This document shows positions 1 to 6,191 of a stretch of 8,725 nt of DNA, piece after piece (position 1 is the first letter of the stretch; every line of letters starts with the position of its first letter). The stretch spans positions 1-8,725 of the forward strand of contig CAMOOX010000051.1 in the NCBI GenBank assembly GCA_946621875.1. The letters run 5' to 3'. Origin of the DNA: UBA1738 sp003453455 (GTDB taxonomy: Bacteria > Bacillota > Clostridia > UBA1381). The notes under the pieces are model-generated. The model saw only the letters and a program-made list of their open reading frames with translations, ran no database searches and was not told the DNA's origin. Made by a program: the position numbers and the translations under genes.

Positions 1-195
1 GGAAATTTCAAATATACTTCCATCAGGATTTAATCCCTTTTCCGCGCCCGGATAATTGAATTCTATAATCATGCTTTTTTGACGGTTAACCACAAGTACA
101 TTATACATATACCCAAAAATACCGAATAGCATTGTCACTATAACAACAATACAAATGTATTTTTTACGAAATAGTCTTTGCATAATATCAAACAC
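1..195 (-). CDS. Probable Wzz-like polysaccharide co-polymerase, N-terminal part (runs off the left edge)
   Basis: Only the first 65 codons are present and the frame stays open to the window edge. The visible part has a short basic N-terminus (RLFRKK), one hydrophobic helix at about residues 13-32, and then an extracytoplasmic beginning with FNYPGAEKGLNPDGSIFEI. One N-terminal helix followed by a beta-strand-like stretch is the layout of Wzz/CpsC chain-length regulators, which control polymer length together with Wzy; the neighbouring gene is a Wzy-type polymerase, which fits. I chose GTG at 195-193 over the in-frame ATG at 183-181 because a G-run (207-202) lies 6 bases before the GTG but 18 before the ATG. 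The GTG start overlaps the end of the polymerase gene by 8 bases, implying translational coupling. The family assignment rests on layout, context and a remembered resemblance of the EKGLNPDG segment, so it is tentative. Confidence 0.6.
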   Translation of the reverse strand, partial: MFDIMQRLFRKKYICIVVIVTMLFGIFGYMYNVLVVNRQKSMIIEFNYPGAEKGLNPDGSIFEIS

Positions 196-1405
196 TTAAA
201 GCCCCCCTTTTTTCAGTGTGTCTTTTCAGCCTGTCCTCAGGCAAAGTTCCTTCTATTGATATTGCGCACATTATCATTATATTTATGTACGGCTTAAAAA
301 CATAAAATGTAAGTGACATAGAAAACGCCATCAGTGCCAAAAAGGCACAGGCGTAAAGTTTATCTGTACTTTTGGGGCGCATAAGGCAGGCAATCATTAC
401 AAGCACAAAAAGCAAAAGACCCAAAAGTCCTTGGTCGCTAAACACCTGTATAAATGTGTTGTGCGCCACACCGTTTTGAAATGTTTTAGGCGCACTATCC
501 AGTATTTCATATGATGATAGGACACCCGAACCCTTTATAATGCGTTCAGGTTTTTCAAGAGTATATTCCAAAAGATATTCCCATATATCAAACCTACCGC
601 TGCCTTTATCCTCTGCAACACGCTCGACACTGTACCTCTCCTGCACAGACTCAGGAAGCAACGGAAACACGACAGTTACTATTATTATACCAAGCAACAC
701 GGTAGAAAAACCAATTGCTATTTTAGTCCTTACGCTTTTAATTCCAATCATAATATAAGCGAATGCGCCAAGCACAATTCCTATCATTCCGCCTCTTGAG
801 CCTGTCTTTAAAATTGAGTACATTATCAAAAGTAGGAGAATTATATAAAAAGGCGTAAGCTTACTCTTTCTTACAATACGCTTTATACATACTAAAACAG
901 GCATTATGAAATATGAACAAAATTGATTCTGGTCCTCTTCATAGCCGAAAATCTTGATTACAGCCCTTGCCTCATACTCGTTCATAACTTCATTACTCGA
1001 AAACGCCATAATTATACATATCGCACCTACTAAAAGCCACGCCCATTCAATAAGCTCTATTTCGCGCTTATTGTAAACACGCATACTTATCAGGATAAAT
1101 GTCAAAAATCCCAGCACCATATCCGTCGTTGTAGTCACGCTAACCTCTTCGTTGTAGAAGGCAAGCTGGATTACAGTATATAGAACATATAAAAAATATG
1201 TAAAATGAACATAATTAAACGAAATCTTGCTTTTGCCCATTAAAAGCCTTACCGAAAGCACTGCAACGGTAGGCATTGTAACTAATTTAAGCATTGAACC
1301 AAACGGTGTTGTTACAATAGTAAGCGGCAGGCATATAAAATACATACATGCCATCATACAGTCAAGGCTGATTTTTTCTTTACTGGCCGTCACCGTTTTC
1401 ACCAC
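188..1405 (-). CDS. Wzy-type O-antigen/exopolysaccharide polymerase or ligase (polytopic membrane protein)
   Basis: About 405 residues with roughly ten hydrophobic segments. Its probable role is joining undecaprenyl-diphosphate-linked repeat units on the outer face of the membrane (Wzy), or transferring glycan to an acceptor (WaaL/LCP-like ligation). Family signs (O-antigen ligase/Wzy_C type) are the SRGG motif at residues 203-206 at the start of a membrane helix, an extracytoplasmic loop at about 250-325 with GSGRFDIW (268-274), and the characteristic HNTFIQVFSDQGLLG (315-329) at the end of that loop. The conserved Arg and His residues expected in such enzymes (R204, R271, H315) are present. 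Length is normal. The start is uncertain: GTG 1405 lies 5 bases after the preceding gene, while GTG 1393 has GGTGA closely upstream and may be the true start, 4 residues shorter. No ATG with a good ribosome binding site exists. Polymerase versus ligase cannot be settled by sequence alone; position next to an initiating transferase favours polymerase. Confidence 0.85.
   Translation of the reverse strand: MVKTVTASKEKISLDCMMACMYFICLPLTIVTTPFGSMLKLVTMPTVAVLSVRLLMGKSKISFNYVHFTYFLYVLYTVIQLAFYNEEVSVTTTTDMVLGFLTFILISMRVYNKREIELIEWAWLLVGAICIIMAFSSNEVMNEYEARAVIKIFGYEEDQNQFCSYFIMPVLVCIKRIVRKSKLTPFYIILLLLIMYSILKTGSRGGMIGIVLGAFAYIMIGIKSVRTKIAIGFSTVLLGIIIVTVVFPLLPESVQERYSVERVAEDKGSGRFDIWEYLLEYTLEKPERIIKGSGVLSSYEILDSAPKTFQNGVAHNTFIQVFSDQGLLGLLLFVLVMIACLMRPKSTDKLYACAFLALMAFSMSLTFYVFKPYINIMIMCAISIEGTLPEDRLKRHTEKRGALSV
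202..207 (-). promoter_or_regulatory. Ribosome binding site deciding the GTG start of the Wzz-like gene
   Basis: Six consecutive G (minus strand) lie 6 bases upstream of GTG 195-193 and 18 bases upstream of the first in-frame ATG. The spacing favours the GTG. The site lies inside the last codons of the polymerase gene. Confidence 0.6.
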
Positions 1406-1410
1406 ACTTT

Positions 1411-2229
1411 TTAGAATTTACTCTGTATAATTCTACGTATTTTATCGAAAGTAAGAATTACAAATCTTAAACGCACACGAATTCTCACAAACGGTGTATC
1501 CATACCCCATTCCTTTAAGTATCCGATAGTTTCACTGGCAAGAATTCTATTGCAGTTATACTTTACTTTAATATTTGCAGCGCTGCCTGTCAGTCCCTCG
1601 CCAGTCTGAAAGTAATTATAAAGTATATCGGGGATTATCACGACATTTTCTGCTTTTGTATATGTCCCAAGCGAAAAAACTGCGTCTTCTGCAACTCGCA
1701 TATCCGTGCGGAATTCTCTTCCCTTTATGAGAGATGTTTTGTATATTCCGCTCCATACGCTGTTTAAGCGTATTCCGTTTATGAAATGCGGATAAATCTT
1801 TTTTTGAAAATCCGCCTTTTCTATAATTTTATATTCATCAAACTGATTATTTGCCTGTTTTTTTGTTCCGTCAGGAAACACAAGCTGATATCGAAATTTC
1901 ACTATATCGGCATCTGTTTTTTCAATGGTTTCGACAAGGACTTGTATTGCGTTATCCGAAAGAAAATCGTCGGAATCGCAAAACATTGTATAGTCGCCTG
2001 TTATGGCATCAATACCTCTGTTTCTTGCAGCGGAACTTCCTCCGTTTTCGACAGTTATGACTGTCACGCTATCTTTATATCCTTCAAGCACTTTTGCCGT
2101 TCCGTCCGTTGAACCGTCATTTACCACAATTATTTCAAGTTCCGCACCCTTTTGCGAAAGAATACTGTCCAAACATTTACCGATATACTTTTCACAGTTA
2201 TACGCCGGAATTATTATGGATATTTTCAT
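1411..2229 (-). CDS. Family 2 glycosyltransferase (GT-A fold)
   Basis: A 272-residue cytoplasmic glycosyltransferase that would add a sugar from a nucleotide-sugar donor to the growing lipid-linked repeat unit. The N-terminal GT-A domain is textbook: KISIIIPAYNCEKYIGKCL at residues 2-20, VVNDGSTDGT at 35-44 (nucleotide-binding D38), NGGSSAARNRGI at 62-73, and the metal-binding DSDD at 85-88. AED at 180-182 supplies the likely catalytic base. The tail (about 240-272) is basic and amphipathic (RIRVRLRF, KIRR), suiting membrane association. Start: ATG 2229 has AGGAG at 2240-2236 with a 6-base spacer; the longer open frame to 2286 is only the reading of the upstream gene's end in another frame. 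The gene overlaps the sugar transferase gene by 32 bases and ends 5 bases before the polymerase. Donor and linkage cannot be predicted from what is visible. Confidence 0.92.
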   Translation of the reverse strand: MKISIIIPAYNCEKYIGKCLDSILSQKGAELEIIVVNDGSTDGTAKVLEGYKDSVTVITVENGGSSAARNRGIDAITGDYTMFCDSDDFLSDNAIQVLVETIEKTDADIVKFRYQLVFPDGTKKQANNQFDEYKIIEKADFQKKIYPHFINGIRLNSVWSGIYKTSLIKGREFRTDMRVAEDAVFSLGTYTKAENVVIIPDILYNYFQTGEGLTGSAANIKVKYNCNRILASETIGYLKEWGMDTPFVRIRVRLRFVILTFDKIRRIIQSKF

Positions 2230-3649
2230 TTTTCTCTCCTTTAATACCAAGCTTTTTAACCGTTTCCATCCTGCGTTTTTCTTCATTTTCCGCAGATGAC
2301 AAAATACTGTCGCGTTCTTCGTCCAAACCCTCTGTTGCCGATTTAATAAACATTGTTTTTGCTGTCAAAAGAATAATTTTAATGTCAAGTAAAAATGAAT
2401 AATTTATAATATAAATCATATCCATAAGGATTTTATCCGAAACCCTTGTATTATACTTTCCGTAAACCTGTGCATAGCCTGTAAGTCCTGCTTTTACAAA
2501 ATATCTCGTATCGTAGTTATTGACATTTTCCGAAAAGTAGTCAGCAAATACAGGTCGCTCAGGTCTCGGTCCCACTACCGACATTTGCCCGAAAAGTATA
2601 TTGTAAAGCTGAGGAAGCTCATCAAGACGCGTTGCACGCAGGAATTTGCCAACTTTTGTAATTCTCGGGTCATCCTCTGTTGCGAGCTGTGCACCGTTTT
2701 TTTCCGCATCTATAAACATTGTTCGGAATTTGTAAACATTGAAGACCTTTTTATTCTTTGTATACCTCTCCTGTTTATAAATAACAGGACCTTCAGAGTC
2801 AAAATGTATAGCTATTGCGCAGCAAGCGATAATCGGTAGTGTGAGCATACACAAAACAAGCGAAAATACTATATCAAAGCTACGCTTTATAAAACGCTGC
2901 ATCCTCGTCATATGAAGTATCTTTTTTTCTATAACAGGCGTATCATCAAGCTGATAAATCCTGCCGTGCATAGTTGTAACACTGTCAAGGTCTGCCAAAA
3001 CACTTATTTGCTTATGCAAGAGCGTTGCCTTGTTCATAATTCTCTGCGTAACCTGCTTTGAAATTGCAGGAGATATGAAAATCTGGTCATAATCTTTTAT
3101 CTTATCATTTATTATAACATCAATTTCTTCATTGTTATTCTCATCAATCATATAATATGTAGCTTCCCTGCCGTAATTTGATGAATATTTAAGCTTTCTT
3201 GCAAGACGGCTTGTATTATGCATATTTTCAATAATAAGGCAGCTTCGCGTTTCTCCAAATCTTTTAATCATTGATGCCGCAAAAGTCCGCCACGATACCA
3301 TAAACAGTTCAAGAATTGCAAACCTCAAAAGCCATATAATTACCGAAACAGTTTCAAGTCTGAATAAATATATAATAATAACTGAGGATACCGTTGCCAT
3401 AATAATTGATAAAAAAACCGCTATTGCAGAGTTAAAAACTTCATCTGTCTGTGCAGTGTATAGGTCATACATAAAAAAGAAAAACATAATAAAGAAAAGC
3501 GGAATAATAATGTTATGCCAATTATCGGTATTTATCCCGGATGAGCCTGCCATAAGATATTGTGAAAAAGCAGAACCTATAAAAAAGACAAGTATGTCCC
3601 CAACTATCAATAATATTACAATCAATTTTGCCTTAGTATCATTTCTCAT
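2198..3649 (-). CDS. Polyprenyl-phosphate sugar-1-phosphate transferase (WbaP/EPS sugar transferase type)
   Basis: A 483-residue enzyme likely to start repeat-unit synthesis by moving a sugar-1-phosphate from a nucleotide sugar onto undecaprenyl phosphate. Order: four or five membrane helices (about residues 8-125), a soluble Rossmann-like middle region (about 134-240), then the catalytic bacterial sugar transferase domain from about 252. The last includes a membrane-inserted hydrophobic helix (259-282), VYKFRTM (305-311), RLDELPQLYNILFGQMSVVG (341-360) with the catalytic Asp-Glu pair D343/E344, PRPERP (361-366) and KAGLTGYAQVYGKY (386-399). Two oddities: the middle domain lacks a glycine-rich nucleotide-binding loop (it reads CLIIENMHNTSRLA), and the protein carries a charged tail of about 40 residues beyond the usual end. 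Start: ATG 3649 has AGGTG (3662-3658) with an 8-base spacer; the frame extends to a TTG at 3703 without a ribosome binding site. It lies 28 bases after the diguanylate cyclase gene. The sugar specificity is not readable. Confidence 0.92.
   Translation of the reverse strand: MRNDTKAKLIVILLIVGDILVFFIGSAFSQYLMAGSSGINTDNWHNIIIPLFFIMFFFFMYDLYTAQTDEVFNSAIAVFLSIIMATVSSVIIIYLFRLETVSVIIWLLRFAILELFMVSWRTFAASMIKRFGETRSCLIIENMHNTSRLARKLKYSSNYGREATYYMIDENNNEEIDVIINDKIKDYDQIFISPAISKQVTQRIMNKATLLHKQISVLADLDSVTTMHGRIYQLDDTPVIEKKILHMTRMQRFIKRSFDIVFSLVLCMLTLPIIACCAIAIHFDSEGPVIYKQERYTKNKKVFNVYKFRTMFIDAEKNGAQLATEDDPRITKVGKFLRATRLDELPQLYNILFGQMSVVGPRPERPVFADYFSENVNNYDTRYFVKAGLTGYAQVYGKYNTRVSDKILMDMIYIINYSFLLDIKIILLTAKTMFIKSATEGLDEERDSILSSAENEEKRRMETVKKLGIKGEKNENIHNNSGV
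2236..2240 (-). promoter_or_regulatory. Ribosome binding site deciding the glycosyltransferase start
   Basis: AGGAG on the minus strand, 6 bases before ATG 2229. It lies inside the coding sequence of the preceding sugar transferase and fixes a start 19 codons downstream of the longest open frame. Confidence 0.85.
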
Positions 3650-3677
3650 AATAGTAGCACCTATCCTTAACTTTTTT

Positions 3678-5006
3678 TTACGCTTTTGTCTCTGCTTTAT
3701 CAATATACATCATTTTATCCGCTTCAACAAACATTTCGTGTATTGAAGTGTTTTTTATATCCTCTGTATATTTAAAGCCAACTGCTATCTTAACATTTTT
3801 GTTTTCTTGTTCGTTTTTAAATTCTTCTACATATTTTTCCGCATTCTCCTCTGCTTCACCCCGTATAAATGCAACAAATTCGTCGCCGCCTATTCTGAAA
3901 CAGTTTTCCTCTCCGTCTTTTTCAAAAACACTTACAATACATTCTGCAGCCCTGCGCAGTAGCTTATCTCCATCATTATGTCCCAAGCTGTTGTTCAATT
4001 CACGCAAGCCATTTACATCGAAAACAAAAAGAATTGTTTCTCCGCCCTCTTTATGTAATTTTTTGCAATAGTCATTATAAGCCGTGCGGTTTCCAATCTT
4101 TGTCAATGCATCAGTTTCGGCAATTATCCAAAGTTTTTTGACAAGCTTTTCATTATCATCCATAAGGCTGTTATATGATGTGCACAAAGAATTCATTTCT
4201 TCTAAAAAACGGGGCATTTCTATCCTTTCGCCCCGACTTATGCTTTGCGATGCCTTTACTATCGGACGCACAACAAAGGTATATTGAAAAATTGTCATAG
4301 ACAATATTAAAATCAGCACAGCCATTATGGTCAGCCGCAAAATATTAACATACATTGAAACTTTTTTGGTGAGTCTTAGATATTCGTATTTTGAATCCTC
4401 CTGCATGGTATCTAAAAATTTAGTCGTGCCTTCTGCAATAAGTTTCTTCATTTCCATATAATCATCATCAAACAGTATTATACGGGCTTTTTCTCTCATT
4501 TCCTCTGCTGTAAGAGCTCTGTCCTCTAAAGAAAGCTCTACACTTTGAATCTCGGCAGGCAGTTTATATTTAGCTATATTATACGAGATAGCTGTAAGTT
4601 TCATCGAGTAGTACTCTCTCTGCATAAGCTCTATCGACGCATTCATTGAGGATTCAATATGCTCTCTTGCATTATCCGGTACAGAAATTTTTTCAAGCTC
4701 ATCCATAGCTTTATCTCTTCGCTTAACATAATTTACCTCTTCAAAATAATTATACAAATGCGCCACATCGCCCGTCTCGGCAAACAGTCTTGCCTGTTCC
4801 GTAAGCGTATGCGAACCGGAGTTTAATGCAGATGCAATTTCGGTGTATTTCATATGTAATTTTGAAAGTTCTATGCTTTTTTCGTTATACCGTCTTGCAC
4901 GCATAGCATATATAACCATAAGTATGCAAGACAAAATTAGAAGACCTGTAATGACAAGCATTACTGATTTTAATGTAAGTTTTTTGTTTGAATTGCCCCA
5001 ATTCAT
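3678..5006 (-). CDS. Membrane-bound diguanylate cyclase with extracytoplasmic helical sensor and GGDEF domain
   Basis: A 442-residue protein expected to make cyclic-di-GMP from two GTP. Order: basic cytoplasmic start, transmembrane helix 1 (about 14-34), extracytoplasmic domain (about 35-218) predicted almost wholly helical and rich in charged residues, like four-helix-bundle sensors of chemoreceptors, transmembrane helix 2 (about 219-245), a HAMP-like linker (VRPIVKASQSISRGERIEMP, 246-265) and coiled coil (to about 295), then GGDEF (about 296-437). The active site looks intact: TDALTKIGNR (298-307), metal ligand D330 in FDVNGL, N338, GHNDGD (342-347) and RIGGDEF (371-377). The RxxD inhibitory site expected at 364-367 is absent (DGEE), so product inhibition through this site is not expected. 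The start ATG 5006 has GGGG (5018-5015) with an 8-base spacer; that site lies within the last codons of the HD-GYP gene, 5 bases away, implying coupled translation. The ligand is unknown. Confidence 0.92.
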   Translation of the reverse strand: MNWGNSNKKLTLKSVMLVITGLLILSCILMVIYAMRARRYNEKSIELSKLHMKYTEIASALNSGSHTLTEQARLFAETGDVAHLYNYFEEVNYVKRRDKAMDELEKISVPDNAREHIESSMNASIELMQREYYSMKLTAISYNIAKYKLPAEIQSVELSLEDRALTAEEMREKARIILFDDDYMEMKKLIAEGTTKFLDTMQEDSKYEYLRLTKKVSMYVNILRLTIMAVLILILSMTIFQYTFVVRPIVKASQSISRGERIEMPRFLEEMNSLCTSYNSLMDDNEKLVKKLWIIAETDALTKIGNRTAYNDYCKKLHKEGGETILFVFDVNGLRELNNSLGHNDGDKLLRRAAECIVSVFEKDGEENCFRIGGDEFVAFIRGEAEENAEKYVEEFKNEQENKNVKIAVGFKYTEDIKNTSIHEMFVEADKMMYIDKAETKA

Positions 5007-5011
5007 AAGTA

Positions 5012-6070
5012 TTACCCCAGTAACTTTTCCAAATTATCACTTTGCCTTTTAAAACATTCTATCATTATGTCGGAAAACTTTCCGCACTGCCCATTTGTTA
5101 TCATATCATATGCAACTTTTGGCGAAACAGGTTCTTTATATACCCTTTTTGTTACAAGCGCATCATAAACATCTGCCACTGCAACTATCTGTGCGGATAT
5201 CGGTATTTCGTCGCCTGCTAGGCCGTACGGGTATCCGTTCCCGTCATATCTTTCGTGATGATAAAGCGCAATATCCTTACATATATTGGCATATTCTTCG
5301 CCCCAGATTTCTCTTGCGCCCTCCAAAAGTTCGCTTCCCTTTACGGTATGAGTTTTCATCTCCTCATATTCCACCTCGGTAAGCCTTGCAGGTTTTAACA
5401 AAATACTGTCAGGAATAAGAATTTTTCCGATATCGTGCATTGCGCTCGCCGAAACAATATCGTTTACAAGCTTATCTGTAAGCCCATACTTTGGATAATG
5501 TTCCTTTATGTCGTTTGCAAGTATTCTTGTGAAATTCTTTACACGTCGGATATGCTTTCCGCTCTCTAAGTTTCTTGCTTCTACGACATTTCCCAAAAGT
5601 TCGATTATTTTGTCATTTGTCTCGCTTAAAAGCCTGTTTTTCTCTTTTAAATCCTCTGTTTGCTCTCTTATTAAAACCTCTGATTCTCTTTTATTATTGT
5701 AAAGACTCATAAAATTTCTAAGCCTTTTTAGGACAATATCACCGTCAAATGGTTTTAATAAAAAGTCATTTATGCCTGCCTCAAAGTATTTGTTAAGTAG
5801 CGGTCTCTCATCAAGACCGCATATAGCAAAAACAGGAACACTGTCAAAGATTCCGAGTTTTTTTAGCTCATCAAATATATCCATATTACCGCAAATACAC
5901 TCAGGCAGGTCAAACATTAATGCACGGATATTTTTATATTCTTCCTTAATTACATGCATTACCTGCTTACAGTTTTCCGTTTCAATAACATTATATTCAT
6001 TTTCAAGTATTGCTTTTAGAGTATCACGCGTTAGTTTATTGCTATCAGCAATCAAAACAGTATCCTTCAT
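5012..6070 (-). CDS. Response regulator with HD-GYP domain, probable c-di-GMP phosphodiesterase (RpfG type)
   Basis: A 352-residue cytoplasmic protein likely to hydrolyse cyclic-di-GMP. A receiver domain (about 1-122) is joined by a coiled-coil linker (about 126-158) to an HD-GYP domain (about 159-352). HD-GYP metal ligands all appear present: H173 in ESGKH, H212/D213 in HDIGK, H241, the H271/H272 pair in HHERYDGNGYP (GYP 279-281) and D300 in VADVYDAL. The receiver keeps the probable phospho-acceptor D54 and Lys K106 (LLKPF), but the usual acidic pair is reduced to D9-S10 and the switch Thr/Ser position seems to be Cys (FAICG), so phosphorylation may be weak or altered. No histidine kinase is visible nearby. 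ATG 6070 has GGAG (6080-6077) with a 6-base spacer. It is the first gene after the promoter at 6123-6151 and is followed at 5 bases by a cyclase, pairing degradation and synthesis in one transcript. Confidence 0.93.
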   Translation of the reverse strand: MKDTVLIADSNKLTRDTLKAILENEYNVIETENCKQVMHVIKEEYKNIRALMFDLPECICGNMDIFDELKKLGIFDSVPVFAICGLDERPLLNKYFEAGINDFLLKPFDGDIVLKRLRNFMSLYNNKRESEVLIREQTEDLKEKNRLLSETNDKIIELLGNVVEARNLESGKHIRRVKNFTRILANDIKEHYPKYGLTDKLVNDIVSASAMHDIGKILIPDSILLKPARLTEVEYEEMKTHTVKGSELLEGAREIWGEEYANICKDIALYHHERYDGNGYPYGLAGDEIPISAQIVAVADVYDALVTKRVYKEPVSPKVAYDMITNGQCGKFSDIMIECFKRQSDNLEKLLG

Positions 6071-6091
6071 TATATACTCCGATCTTAAATT

Positions 6092-6107
6092 CGGGTAAAT
6101 TTACCCG
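6092..6107. promoter_or_regulatory. Perfect 16-bp palindrome in the leader of the HD-GYP gene: candidate operator or RNA hairpin
   Basis: CGGGTAAATTTACCCG is a perfect inverted repeat with no spacer. It begins about 10 bases after the predicted transcription start of the promoter at 6123-6151 and ends 11 bases before the ribosome binding site at 6080-6077. In that place a dimeric repressor could block transcription, or the RNA could fold as six pairs closing an AAUU loop. I do not recognise it as the site of a known regulator. Confidence 0.5.
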
Positions 6108-6122
6108 CATTTACAACTTATT

Positions 6123-6151
6123 ATTTTATCATTTTTGCATCTTTTTGTCAA
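6123..6151 (-). promoter_or_regulatory. Sigma-A-type promoter for the HD-GYP/cyclase/polysaccharide run
   Basis: On the minus strand, TTGACA (6151-6146, full consensus) is followed after exactly 17 bases by TAAAAT (6128-6123, five of six), preceded by TG at the extended -10 position. Transcription would start near 6117, giving a leader of about 47 bases before ATG 6070. No terminator stands between it and the left edge, so it can plausibly drive all six downstream genes. The gap upstream of it (6152-6191) contains no convincing terminator, so read-through from the permease-GGDEF gene is also possible. Confidence 0.8.
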
Positions 6152-6191
6152 GCATTGCCAAATTTTGTCTTTTTTTCAAAATAATGCAATT

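Noticed and set aside
3650..3703. Upstream TTG start at 3703 for the sugar transferase
   Set aside because: It has no ribosome binding site, adds a lysine/arginine-rich leader, and lies inside the end of the cyclase gene; ATG 3649 has AGGTG with suitable spacing.
6154..6190. Hairpin after the permease-GGDEF stop (ATTGC/GCAAT and TTTTG/CAAAA around an A-rich loop) as a terminator
   Set aside because: The stem is AT-rich, has a 4x4 internal mismatch and is not followed by a U-tract; it abuts the -35 box of the next promoter.
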